Below, in pieces: positions 34,940-43,931 of a DNA stretch of 64,000 bases (positions within the stretch are counted from its first letter, which is position 1; every line of letters begins with the position of its first letter). The translations under genes and the position numbers were made by a program. The stretch lies in assembly GCF_011927945.1 (NCBI RefSeq), contig NZ_JAATJM010000001.1:1621501-1685500 (forward strand), read 5' to 3'. The notes beneath the pieces are model-generated. The model made no database searches. It saw only the letters and a program-made list of their open reading frames with translations, and had not been told where the DNA came from. The DNA comes from Brevundimonas alba. Lineage in GTDB: Bacteria > Pseudomonadota > Alphaproteobacteria > Caulobacterales > Caulobacteraceae.

Positions 34940-35383
34940 CTAGGGCCGGCGCCAGGCCACGATGCCGAGGTGGGAGATCTGGACCGCTTCGCCGTGCTGG
35001 TTCCGGGTTTCGTGGCGGGTGCGGACGATGCCGCGCTCTGGACGAGACTTCGAGGGCAGGATCTCCAGCACCTCGACGTGCACGGTCAGAACGTCGCCCG
35101 GACGGGTCGGCCGTGGCCAGGTGGTTTCGCCGCCGACGCCGACCAGGCCGCCGGCGAAGGGCAGGCCGTCGACCATCAGCCGCATGCTCAGCGCCGCCGT
35201 GTGCCAGCCGCTGGCCGCCAGACCGCCGAACAGGCTGTCGCGGGCGGCCTCCTCGTCCAGATGGAACGGCTGGGGGTCATAGTCGCGCGCGAACGCCTTG
35301 ATGGCCTCGGTCGTGACGGTCACCGAGCCGGTCGTGAAGGTCTGACCGACGTGGAGGTCTTCAAGATAGAGCGGCTGGGTCAT
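34940..35383 (-). CDS. MaoC-like dehydratase (hotdog fold)
   Basis: A 147-residue R-specific enoyl-CoA hydratase-like protein. The opening YLEDLHVGQTFTTGSVTVT and the DYDPQPFHLDEEAA segment carry the catalytic Asp and His of the MaoC hydratase motif. The strand VGGETTWPRPTRPGDVLTVHVEVLEI completes the hotdog core. Members hydrate trans-enoyl-CoA intermediates in fatty-acid or polyhydroxyalkanoate metabolism, or act in other acyl pathways. It is 35 nt downstream of the M28 peptidase gene on the same strand and may be co-transcribed with it. Confidence 0.9.
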   Translation of the reverse strand: MTQPLYLEDLHVGQTFTTGSVTVTTEAIKAFARDYDPQPFHLDEEAARDSLFGGLAASGWHTAALSMRLMVDGLPFAGGLVGVGGETTWPRPTRPGDVLTVHVEVLEILPSKSRPERGIVRTRHETRNQHGEAVQISHLGIVAWRRP

Positions 35384-35418
35384 GAGCCTTCTTCGCGGCC
35401 CCCGACGGCGGCGTCAAA

Positions 35419-37317
35419 TCAGGACGTCGGCGATGCGGCGGCGGGCGGCGGTTCGACCGGCATCGGCTGCGCGACCCGGGCCCAGGCCGACACGCCGGCG
35501 CCGAGGACCAGAACGGCCAGGGCCGCCATCAGCCAAGGCCGGACGACGCCCCGCTCGGGCGATAGCGGTCGGACCAGCATCAGAACCAGCAGGCCGATCA
35601 GCACCAGCACGCCGGGCAGGTCGATGCCGATGCCGAGGAAGACCGGATGCGACAGGCCGATCAGCCAGCCGCCGCCGAGCACGGCCGCGATGGCGACCGG
35701 GACGAGGGACTTCGGGCGGGCGAGGGCCGGGTCGAGGAAGGCGGCCACCGCCGCCACGGCCGCGGCGAGGACGCCGGGCCAGAGGAACAGGAAGGCGGCC
35801 TCGGGCGCGACGGCCTGGGCCACGGCGCCGATGACCAGGACCAGAGCGATCAGGCCGCTCCAGCCGCCCCAGACCGTCTTCGCCGCCAGACCCGGCGCCA
35901 TCGACAGGCCGATGGCGATCACGGAGGCGCCGATCACGATCGGGCTGAACCCGCCGAGCACGAGGGCGGCCACAGCGGCAAGCCCGAGCGCGCCGGCGGT
36001 GACGCGCCAGTCGGGCCGGCCGCGCCCTCCCATCAGCGCCATGGAGAGAGCGAGCACGGTGAGGGCGGTCCCCGCCTCCATCCACGGGAGGCGTCCGAGC
36101 AGGGTGTAGTAGGCGTCCGCGCTCGCGGCGCGCTGCGCCATGGGGCCGGCGAGGGTGCGCACGGCCTGTGTCAGGACCAGCCCGACGGCGAGGAACCAGA
36201 CGCCGTCGATCATGCCGCGTCCGACGTCGGCGAACGTCAGGCCGGCGAGACGGCGCGACCGCCAGACCGCCGCTCCAAGGAAGGCCAGCGCGAGTGCCAG
36301 CAGGGCCCAGCCCGCGCCGGGCGGATGGCTGACGATCATCCGGCCGAACAGGTCGGCGTAGACGGTATTGGCCGTGCGGGCGGGCAGGGCAGGGGCGCGC
36401 AGCAGGGCGTCGGCGTTCTCCAGCGCCTGCGAGCCGATGTGCTGCACCGCGCCCCGGTCCAGCGCCTCGGGCGTGGAGCGGGCATGGTACTGGTTCGGAC
36501 GGCCGATGAAGGCGAGGTTCAGGCCCTGAACGCCGCGGTCCTTGGGAATGGTGAAGTCGGTGCCGTTGGGCATCCGCTCATAGACGAAGACCGCCAGCGA
36601 GTTGGAGGTGACGCCGCCGTCGGCGCGCACGCCCGCGCGGCCGAACAGGGCGATGGTGTCGGCATTGCCGCGGCCGGTCTCGAACATCATGGCGCGGCCG
36701 CCGCCGCCGCGGGCCTCCAGATTGATCACGGCGCCGATGCGGTCGCGCAGGGGGTGTCCGCCCCAGAACACTCGCGCGCCGTCGAGGCCGATCTCCTCGG
36801 CATCGGTCAGCAGGACGACCAGCGTCCGGTCGGCGGGTCCGCGCGCGCGGATGGCCCGTACCGTCTCCAGCACCGCGGCGACGCCGGCGGTGTCGTCGGC
36901 CGCGCCGGCGGACTTCGGCACGGTGTCATAGTGGGCCATCAGGGCGACGGCGGGCAGGGCGGGGTTCCGGCCGGGCAGGACGCCGATCAGGTTCGTCGCC
37001 GAGAAATTCGCCTCCGCCGGGTCGCCGCCGATCTTCGTCAGATACTGCGCCGCGCCGGGGGAGAGGGGACCGGTCTGGGTGGTGGTCTGCAGGCTGAGGC
37101 CGGTCATGCGCTGGATCAGCAGGGCCTGGACCCGGGCGTGATCCGCAGAGCCGACGGGATGCGGCCACCGGGCGATTTCCCGCACATCGGCCATGGCCCG
37201 TTCGGCCGAGAAGGTTGTCGCCGGAGCGTTCGCGCCCGCGGGTCCGGGAACCTGCAGGGTCGCCACTCCGATCAGCAGCGCGAGCGCCAGCGATCCGATC
37301 AGCCAGAACAGCCGCAT
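35419..37317 (-). CDS. M28 family zinc peptidase with C-terminal membrane domain
   Basis: A 632-residue protein. The N-terminal signal/anchor (LFWLIGSLALALLIGVATL) leads into an M28 aminopeptidase domain at about residues 40-290: VALMAHYDTVPKSAGAADDTAGVAAVLE (zinc His and Asp), LLTDAEEIGLDGA (catalytic and zinc Glu pair) and FTIPKDRGVQGLNLAF. The last 300 residues are eight or nine hydrophobic helices (WALLALALAFLGAAVW onward), the Fxna/ER-type peptidase arrangement. Catalysis is expected on the periplasmic side, cleaving peptides from the N-terminus. Usual for the Fxna-like subgroup in length and order. Confidence 0.9.
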   Translation of the reverse strand: MRLFWLIGSLALALLIGVATLQVPGPAGANAPATTFSAERAMADVREIARWPHPVGSADHARVQALLIQRMTGLSLQTTTQTGPLSPGAAQYLTKIGGDPAEANFSATNLIGVLPGRNPALPAVALMAHYDTVPKSAGAADDTAGVAAVLETVRAIRARGPADRTLVVLLTDAEEIGLDGARVFWGGHPLRDRIGAVINLEARGGGGRAMMFETGRGNADTIALFGRAGVRADGGVTSNSLAVFVYERMPNGTDFTIPKDRGVQGLNLAFIGRPNQYHARSTPEALDRGAVQHIGSQALENADALLRAPALPARTANTVYADLFGRMIVSHPPGAGWALLALALAFLGAAVWRSRRLAGLTFADVGRGMIDGVWFLAVGLVLTQAVRTLAGPMAQRAASADAYYTLLGRLPWMEAGTALTVLALSMALMGGRGRPDWRVTAGALGLAAVAALVLGGFSPIVIGASVIAIGLSMAPGLAAKTVWGGWSGLIALVLVIGAVAQAVAPEAAFLFLWPGVLAAAVAAVAAFLDPALARPKSLVPVAIAAVLGGGWLIGLSHPVFLGIGIDLPGVLVLIGLLVLMLVRPLSPERGVVRPWLMAALAVLVLGAGVSAWARVAQPMPVEPPPAAASPTS

Positions 37318-37394
37318 GAGACATCCTCCCCGATGACCGCACGACCCTAGCGGGGGCCGGGCGGTCCGTCATCACCGGGGATGACGGGAGGGGC

Positions 37395-40300
37395 TCAGTT
37401 CATCCAGTCGTCGAAGCGGTGCGCCGGCTCGCCCGTTCCGGCGTCGAGCGTGAGCGCCCAGCCGGGAGTCTCCAGCCGCGCCTCGAGGGCCAGGAACAGG
37501 GACGCCGCGTCTTCGGCTCCGGGCAGGACGAGCGGCTCGTCAGCGAATTTGAACGCCTCGGCGCCCGGCAGGACGAGGGGCTGGTCGTCGACGATGGCCG
37601 GCAGGACGAAACCGTCGTCGTGGATGCTGGGCAGAACCTGGGACAGATCGCCGCCCTTGTCGCCGGCTTCCTGCGGGGCCGGAGCCGGCGGCGGATAGGT
37701 CAGGACGCGGTAGGTGTTGTTGGAGAACCGCACCACCTCCATGCTCTCGACATAGGTGGATCCGTCGCGCCCGGCGACGCTGTCGACGATGCGGTAGCCG
37801 GCGCCCTCGGCGGTGATGGTGTAGTTGGCCGAGACGCCGCGCAGTTGCAACTCGTCCTGTCCGCCGCCGCCGTAGATGCTGTCGTTGCCGCCGCCGCCGC
37901 GCAGGATGTCGGCCTTGGTTCCGCCGGTGATGATGTTGTTCAGAACGTTGCCGGTGCCGACGAAGCCGCCGGGGCCGGTGTAGATCAGGTTCTCGATGTT
38001 GGCCCCGAGCGTATAGGAGCCGACCCGGGCCTCGACGGTGTCGATGCCCTGACCGGCGACTTCGACGCAGGTGTCGAAGGCGTCGAGGATGTAGCGGTCG
38101 TCGCCGTCGCCGCCCTGCAGCTGGTTGGCGGCGCCCGAGCCGCCCATCAGGATGTCATTACCGCCGAAGCCGAGCAGGGTGTCGGTGCCGATGCCGCCCT
38201 GCAGCAGGTTCGCGCCGGTCCCGCCGATCAGGGTGTCGTTGAAGTTCGACCCGATCAGGTTCTCGATGTTGGTGTAGGTATCGGTCGCGCCGTCGCCGTC
38301 ATTGGTGGCGCGTTGCAGGTCGATGCGGGCCGTGACCCCGGCGGCGGCCAGGGTGTAGTCGGCCGTATCCACGCCGTTTCCACCATTCAGCACGTCGATC
38401 CCCCCGCGCCCGCGCAGCACGTCGTCGCCACCGCCGCCGGTGATGACGTTGGCCGCCGCATTGCCCGTGCCCGCGAAATTGCCCGTGCCGCCGAAGATCA
38501 GGTTCTCGACGTTGACGTTGCTGAGGACGTAGGTGTTGATCCGCGCATCGACGGTGTCGGTGCCCTCGCCGGCGTTCTCGATGACGGAGTCGGCGGCCTC
38601 GAGGACATAGGTGTCGTTTCCAAGACCTCCGGTCAGGGCGTTCAGGGCGCCGGCGCCGCCCCAGAGGACATCGTTGCCGCCGAGGCCGAGCAGGGTGTCC
38701 GAACCCAGGCCACCCCGCAGGACGTTGACGTTGTTGTCGCCGATCAGCGTGTCGTTGAAGGCCGAGCCGGTCAGATTCTCGATTTCCGTGAAGATGTCCG
38801 AGCCGCCATCGCCGTCGTTGGATGAGGCGTTGGAGTTCAGCTGGGCCCGCATGCCCGCCGCGGCCAGCGAATAGTCCGCCGTGTCGATACCGCCTCCGCC
38901 GCTCAGGACGTCCGCGCCGGCCCCGCCACGAAGAACATCGTCGCCGTCGGCTCCATAGAGCACGTCCGCGCCCGCGCCGCCGGTTAGCCGGTTGGCCCAT
39001 TCGTCGCCCGACAGATTGTCCGCGAAGGCCGAACCGATCAGGTTCTCGACCTGATAGATCGTGTCGGAGCTTCCGTCGCCGTCGTTGGAGATGGCATTGG
39101 CCGCAAGGATCGCCGTGACGCCCCCCGCCGCCAGCGAAAAGTCCGCCGTATCGACGCCGTCGCCGCCGTAAATTTCGTCCGCGCCGCCGCCGCCGCGCAG
39201 GATGTCGTCGTCGCCGTTGCCGTCGAGGTAGTCGGCGCCCAGCCCTCCGTCGAGACTGTCGGCTCCACCTCCTCCGTAGAGGCTGTCCGTGTCGCCGCCG
39301 CCGCTGAGGCTGTCGTCGCCGGCGCCGCCGCCGAGGTTGTCGGAGCCCAGCCCGCCGTCGAGGCTGTCCGCGCCCTCGCCTCCGTCCATCGCGTCGGCGC
39401 CATCGCCGCCGCTGAGGATGTCGTCGCCGCCTTGGCCGTTGAGGCTGTCCGCGTCGTCACCGCCGCTGAGGTTGTCGGCGCCGCTTCCGCCATACATGGC
39501 GTCGTTCCCGGCCAACCCGATCAGGACATCGTCGAGGCCGCCGCCATAAAACTGGTTGGCGGCATCCGTTCCGGTAACGTGCGCCGCTCGGCCCGTCTGG
39601 ATATAGAGCCCCTCGACCGACGTCAGGGTGACCCATGCGTCCGCCGACATCTGCTGTTCGGTTGTGAGCCGCAGATCGAGGGTAAGCAGACCCTGGCCGC
39701 CCTGGATCAGGATCGTGTCGTCGCCGTTCCCGCCGTCCATGATGGTGTGGCCGTCGTCGTCGATGAACCGGTCGGCGCCCTCTCCGCCCTCCAGATGGTC
39801 GTCGCCCCCGGCGCCTTGCAGGAAGTCGGCGCCGTCATTGCCCATCAGGTGATCGGCGCCGTCGCCGCCGTAGCAGTTCTCGTCGCGGGTTCCGCCATGC
39901 AGGATGTCGTCGCCGCCGCTCATGTTGAGCTCGATGTAGCCGCTGGCGGTGGTTGAACCGATCACCACATCGTTGCCCTCCCCCATGCTGAACGCCTCGA
40001 TGCCGACGAGCACGTCCCCGACGGCGTCGCCGGTATCCGTGTTCCCGTCGAGATCAAGCACGACCGCCGGGCCATAGTAGGCCGCGATGTCGTAAGAACC
40101 GGCGCTGCCGTCGAGATAGTCCGCTCCGGCCCCGCCATTGAGGTAGTTGACGCCGCTGCCACCCACGAGCACGTCGTTCCCTTCGCCTCCGTTGAGCTGG
40201 TGGAACGAGCCGCCGCCTGCGATCAGCACATCATTCCCGTCTTCGCCGTAGAGGTTGTCGTCGTCGCCGCCGCCCTCGATGTGATCGTCGCCGTGGCCAC

Positions 40301-42473
40301 CGGACAGGATGTCCGCGCCGTCGTCGCCGTACAGGGCGTCGTCCCCGCCATGGCCGGAAATGACGTCATCGCCGCCCAGGCCATGGATGATGTCCACGTT
40401 TGGCGTGACCGGGTCGCCTGCGAGGTTGTCGGAGTCCCCGCTGCCATTGATCACGTTCGGGGTCGCCGCCGGAATCGTCATGTCGGCGAAGGCGAGGAAT
40501 TCGACACCGGTCAGGACGTTGTCTTCGACGCCATTGGAAACATGGACGCCATCGTCGAGATAACTGACTGTCCAGAGCGCACGGTTTCCAGCGAACACCG
40601 CCGTATCGCTGCCGAGGCCGCCATTGACGACGTCGTCGCCGCCCGCGCCCGTCAGGGTGTCGTCGCCGTCGTTGCCGTTCAGTGTGTTGGCGATCGCGTT
40701 GCCGACCCCCGTGTGGTTGGCCGCGGTGGTGAAGGTCAGCGTCTCGACGTTGACCGCCAGCGTGTGGCTGGCCAGGGCGGTGCGGACCTCGTCCACGCCC
40801 TGGTCGAGGAATTCCTGCACCGCGTCGCTGACGTCGTCGAGGACGTAGATGTCGTTGCCGAAGCCGCCGCGGAGCAGGTCGTTGGCGAAGCCCCCGTCGA
40901 GGGTGTCGTCGCCGAAGCCGCCTATCAGTGTGTCGAAGCCGCCGCCGCCGAGTATCGTATCGTCGCCTTCTCCGCCCGTAATTTCCTCACCCACGGCGCT
41001 GCCGGTGATGTGGTCGGCGTGGGCCGTGCCGACGACCGCGAAGAGTTCGAAACCGCTGAGCTGGAAGCCGCCCATCGCCTCGATGGCCGCCTCGGCCCCC
41101 GCGCTCATGTCGAGGACGATACCGGAGCCGCGCCCGTAGAAGCTCGCCACGGCCGCGTCGGAGCCGAGCCCGCCGCTGGCGATGTCGCCCTCGCCGACAA
41201 AGATGGTGTCGTTCCCGCCACCGCCGTCGATCGTGTCGACTGCGGCGTCGAAGCCGTTTTCGGCCTGGCTGTTGTTCCAGATCTGGTCGTGGTCGTCGCC
41301 GCCGTTGAGGACATCGCTGCCGAAACCGCCGATCAGCAAATCGTTGCCTGCCAGGCCGTTGAGGGTGTCGACACCGCCGTTGCCGACGAATCGATTGGCC
41401 AGGCCGTCGCCGGTCAGGCTGTCATTGAACTCTGTGGCGTTGACGTTCTCGATGCTGCTGAAGGTGTCGCCGGTGGCGTGGCCGCCGGACGCGGTGAGCG
41501 CCGTCAGGTTGATGGTGACGCCCGCGTCCGACCCGAAATAGCTGAGCTCGTCCAGACCGTTACCGCCGATGAGGGAGTCGCCGCCGGCGCCGCCCCGCAG
41601 GCTGTCGTTCCCGTCGCGGCCCTCGAGCGTATCGGCGCCGAGGCTGCCGGTGAGATTGTTGAAGCCGGCGTCCCCGAGGAAGTGGAAGCTCTGGTTGGCC
41701 GACTCCGCGATGCCGCGCAGATGTTCGACACCCACGATCGTGTCATTGCCGTTGCCAGTGTCCTGGGCCGTGGCGATGGTCAGATCCACGGTCACGGCCA
41801 GCGGATCGCCGCCTGTGATCCGGGTGATGAAGAGATCGAAGCCGTTCCCCCCCTGGATGTCGTCGTTTCCGGCGCCGCCGTCCACGATGTCATCGCCATC
41901 GTCGCCGCGAAGGATGTCGTCACCGTCGCCGCCGTACAGTTCGTCGCGCCCGCCGCGGCCCTCCAGTCGGTCGTTGCCGCCATAGCCCTCCATCGTCATG
42001 GGGAGACCGGCGTCCAGATCGTTGCCGATCATGACGTCATTGAAGTTGGCCCCGACGAGGCCGAGCTGTTCGAATTCGTAGACCGTGACGAAGCCGGCGA
42101 AGATGTTGTTCAGCCAGCTGTTGACGTCGGTGACGCCCGTCAGATCCCAGTTGACACCGCTGGCGGTGAAATAGCTCTGGGTCCCATAGAAGGTCACCCG
42201 GTCGATGCCGGCGCCGCCGTAGGCGATGTCGAAGGCCCCGATGTCGATGACGTCGTTGCCCGCGCCCCCATCGAGGTAGTCGTAGAAGAAGTCATCGAGC
42301 AGATAGTCGGTCGAGGTGTTGTGATTGAGGTAGTCGGCGCCGTCCCCGCCGAAGAGCACGTCCTCACCGCCGAAGCCGTTGATGATGTCGTTGCCGCCGA
42401 GGCCGTAGATGTCGTCCGGGGTCGAGGTTCCGGGCAGGGTGTCGGGACCGTTCGTGCCGTTGATCGTCGTCAT
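37395..42473 (-). CDS. Giant RTX calcium-binding repeat protein, complete (1692 residues)
   Basis: A second very large RTX protein. It begins MTTINGTNGPDTLPGT, the classic N-terminal nonapeptide, and continues with beta-roll repeats interrupted by about eight globular segments such as DTADYSLAAAGMRAQLN and EFLDQGVDEVRTALASHTLAVNVETLTF. About twelve perfect nonapeptides run uninterrupted at roughly 39160-39500. The C-terminus drops the repeats and has DGFVLPAIVDDQPLVLPGAE, a second PLVLPGAE, and ends FDDWMN, a plausible type I secretion signal. ATG at 42473 starts the repeat fold directly; the longer frame to 42581 crosses the promoter. No enzyme domain was seen; the secretion genes are not in the window. 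Confidence 0.94.
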   Translation of the reverse strand: MTTINGTNGPDTLPGTSTPDDIYGLGGNDIINGFGGEDVLFGGDGADYLNHNTSTDYLLDDFFYDYLDGGAGNDVIDIGAFDIAYGGAGIDRVTFYGTQSYFTASGVNWDLTGVTDVNSWLNNIFAGFVTVYEFEQLGLVGANFNDVMIGNDLDAGLPMTMEGYGGNDRLEGRGGRDELYGGDGDDILRGDDGDDIVDGGAGNDDIQGGNGFDLFITRITGGDPLAVTVDLTIATAQDTGNGNDTIVGVEHLRGIAESANQSFHFLGDAGFNNLTGSLGADTLEGRDGNDSLRGGAGGDSLIGGNGLDELSYFGSDAGVTINLTALTASGGHATGDTFSSIENVNATEFNDSLTGDGLANRFVGNGGVDTLNGLAGNDLLIGGFGSDVLNGGDDHDQIWNNSQAENGFDAAVDTIDGGGGNDTIFVGEGDIASGGLGSDAAVASFYGRGSGIVLDMSAGAEAAIEAMGGFQLSGFELFAVVGTAHADHITGSAVGEEITGGEGDDTILGGGGFDTLIGGFGDDTLDGGFANDLLRGGFGNDIYVLDDVSDAVQEFLDQGVDEVRTALASHTLAVNVETLTFTTAANHTGVGNAIANTLNGNDGDDTLTGAGGDDVVNGGLGSDTAVFAGNRALWTVSYLDDGVHVSNGVEDNVLTGVEFLAFADMTIPAATPNVINGSGDSDNLAGDPVTPNVDIIHGLGGDDVISGHGGDDALYGDDGADILSGGHGDDHIEGGGDDDNLYGEDGNDVLIAGGGSFHQLNGGEGNDVLVGGSGVNYLNGGAGADYLDGSAGSYDIAAYYGPAVVLDLDGNTDTGDAVGDVLVGIEAFSMGEGNDVVIGSTTASGYIELNMSGGDDILHGGTRDENCYGGDGADHLMGNDGADFLQGAGGDDHLEGGEGADRFIDDDGHTIMDGGNGDDTILIQGGQGLLTLDLRLTTEQQMSADAWVTLTSVEGLYIQTGRAAHVTGTDAANQFYGGGLDDVLIGLAGNDAMYGGSGADNLSGGDDADSLNGQGGDDILSGGDGADAMDGGEGADSLDGGLGSDNLGGGAGDDSLSGGGDTDSLYGGGGADSLDGGLGADYLDGNGDDDILRGGGGADEIYGGDGVDTADFSLAAGGVTAILAANAISNDGDGSSDTIYQVENLIGSAFADNLSGDEWANRLTGGAGADVLYGADGDDVLRGGAGADVLSGGGGIDTADYSLAAAGMRAQLNSNASSNDGDGGSDIFTEIENLTGSAFNDTLIGDNNVNVLRGGLGSDTLLGLGGNDVLWGGAGALNALTGGLGNDTYVLEAADSVIENAGEGTDTVDARINTYVLSNVNVENLIFGGTGNFAGTGNAAANVITGGGGDDVLRGRGGIDVLNGGNGVDTADYTLAAAGVTARIDLQRATNDGDGATDTYTNIENLIGSNFNDTLIGGTGANLLQGGIGTDTLLGFGGNDILMGGSGAANQLQGGDGDDRYILDAFDTCVEVAGQGIDTVEARVGSYTLGANIENLIYTGPGGFVGTGNVLNNIITGGTKADILRGGGGNDSIYGGGGQDELQLRGVSANYTITAEGAGYRIVDSVAGRDGSTYVESMEVVRFSNNTYRVLTYPPPAPAPQEAGDKGGDLSQVLPSIHDDGFVLPAIVDDQPLVLPGAEAFKFADEPLVLPGAEDAASLFLALEARLETPGWALTLDAGTGEPAHRFDDWMN

Positions 42474-42563
42474 CTCGGAAGCCCCCCGCGGCGGCGGATG
42501 ATCCGCGCCAACGCCGGGCAGGGAATGCTTGATCACGCCCCCCGGCGCCCTGACGGTCGCACG

Positions 42564-42577
42564 GTACGGCGCCGTAC
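42564..42577. promoter_or_regulatory. Perfect 14-bp palindrome upstream of the complete RTX gene
   Basis: GTACGGCGCCGTAC reads identically on both strands and lies 91 bp upstream of the RTX start, in the 167-bp gap shared with the CheR-like gene end. A dimeric regulator could bind here; no known operator consensus was matched. Confidence 0.4.
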
Positions 42578-42640
42578 GCAAATTCGCGTGACGGCGTTAT
42601 TTAATCGCGGTGGGGTTGTTTGGCGCCCGTCAGGGCTGCG

Positions 42641-43456
42641 TCAGGCGGCGCGACGCAGGGCCGCCGGCGTCTTGACGAACAGGCCCTTGCGGCCGGCCAC
42701 GGGACGGAATGCGATACTGTCGGCCTCCAGCCCTTCGTCCGCGCCCAGGAACAGGCAGCCGTCGTCGACCAGCCGCCGCTCGAGGTTGTCCAGCGCCTGC
42801 GCCCTGCGGGCCGCGTCCATGTCGGCCAGAACATAGCGGCAGAAGATGACGTCGAACCGATGGTCGTCCGCCGGCGCGTCCAGCAGGTTGGCGCGGGCGA
42901 AATGGACGGCGGCGCGCAGTTGCGGGCGGGCGATCCAGCTGTCTTCGGCCTGGTCGAACCAGTTCAGCATGGTCCCGGCGGCGAGGCCCCGCTGGATCTC
43001 GAAACCGGTGTAGGCGCCGGACCGCGCCTTCTCCAGCGCGCGCTGGGACAGGTCGGTGGCGACGATTTCGACCGGGAAGCCGGCGTCCATGGCGGCCATG
43101 GCCAGAGACCACGGCTCCTGCCCGGTGGAGCAGCCCGCCGACCAGACCTTGACCGGCGCGCCGCCGCGGGCGGCGGACAGGGCCGGCAGGAGTTCGCCGG
43201 CGAAGGTATCGAAGGTCTTGCGGTCGCGGCGGAACCACGTTTCGGGATTGAGCAGGGACTCGATCACCGCCCACGCCATCCCCGCGACCGGCTTGGCCCA
43301 GAGCGAGGCCAGCAGGGCGTCGACCGTTTCGTAGCCTTCGCGGCGCGCCAGCGGGCCCAGCCGGTGCTCTGCCAGCTTCATCCGGTCGCGCGTCAGCCGG
43401 AACCCCGCGCGCGAGGCCATCAGCGACTGGAGGCGGTCGAAATCGTCCGGCGACAT
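42641..43456 (-). CDS. CheR family protein methyltransferase
   Basis: A 271-residue SAM-dependent methyltransferase of the CheR type, which methylates glutamates of chemoreceptors. The N-terminal alpha domain (RAGFRLTRDRMKLAEHRLGPLARREG) precedes the catalytic domain: NPETWFRRDRKTFDTF, KVWSAGCSTGQEPWSLAMA (SAM motif I), VEIVATDLSQRALEKARSGAYTGFE, and IFCRYVLADMD (CheR normally FCRNVLIYF, so Asn is Tyr here). No receptor, CheA or CheB is in the window. It begins 4 nt after the CheY-like gene, and the order chpT, cheY, cheR on one strand suggests a role tied to signalling rather than classic chemotaxis. Confidence 0.9.
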   Translation of the reverse strand: MSPDDFDRLQSLMASRAGFRLTRDRMKLAEHRLGPLARREGYETVDALLASLWAKPVAGMAWAVIESLLNPETWFRRDRKTFDTFAGELLPALSAARGGAPVKVWSAGCSTGQEPWSLAMAAMDAGFPVEIVATDLSQRALEKARSGAYTGFEIQRGLAAGTMLNWFDQAEDSWIARPQLRAAVHFARANLLDAPADDHRFDVIFCRYVLADMDAARRAQALDNLERRLVDDGCLFLGADEGLEADSIAFRPVAGRKGLFVKTPAALRRAA

Positions 43457-43460
43457 GGGT

Positions 43461-43832
43461 TCAGACGGCCCCCACCTCGGCGAATTTCGAAGTCAGGATC
43501 TCGCCGTCGAACGGCTTCATCACATAGTCGTCGGCGCCCGCGGACAGGGCCTCGGCGATACGTTCGGCGCGCGTCTCGATAGTGCAGAACAGAACCTTGG
43601 GACCGCCGCCGCCGGGCAGGGTGCGCAGACGGCGCAGGAAGGTCATTCCGTCCATGACCGGCATCGACCAGTCGAGCAGGATGACTTCGGGCATGACGCC
43701 CGCGCAGAAGGCGAGGGCCTCGGACCCGTCAGCCGCCTCGTCGACCTCGAACCCGAGGCCTTCGACGATGCGCCGGGCGACCTTGCGGATGATCCGGCTG
43801 TCGTCGACGATCAGACAGGTTCTGGGGGTCAA
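43461..43832 (-). CDS. CheY-like single-domain response regulator
   Basis: A 123-residue receiver with no output domain. CLIVDDSR gives the acidic pocket (Asp10, Asp11), ILLDWSMPVMDG carries the phospho-acceptor Asp54, and ADDYVMKPFDGEIL has the conserved lysine. The start is TTG at 43832 with GGAAG about eight bases upstream. It is 4 nt before the CheR-like gene and 100 nt downstream of chpT, so it may receive phosphate from or signal alongside the ChpT phosphorelay; this is inferred from position only. Confidence 0.9.
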   Translation of the reverse strand: MTPRTCLIVDDSRIIRKVARRIVEGLGFEVDEAADGSEALAFCAGVMPEVILLDWSMPVMDGMTFLRRLRTLPGGGGPKVLFCTIETRAERIAEALSAGADDYVMKPFDGEILTSKFAEVGAV

Positions 43833-43931
43833 AAGATCGCTTCCAAACTACGCACAACGCCTGCGTGTGTGCGCCATCCGCTATAATCACCGTGCGCCGG
43901 TTAACGAGTCCTTGGGAAACCGCCTTAAGCG

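Noticed and set aside
40200..42836. 878-residue open frame on the plus strand opposite the second RTX gene
   Set aside because: It is antisense to the repeats and runs into the CheR-like gene; composition (Val/Ala/Asp repeats) is what antisense RTX codons give.
43901..43928. TTAA elements at 43901 and 43925 as a CtrA binding site next to chpT
   Set aside because: Spacing is 20 nt, whereas a full CtrA box needs TTAA-N7-TTAA; no other half-site in phase was found.
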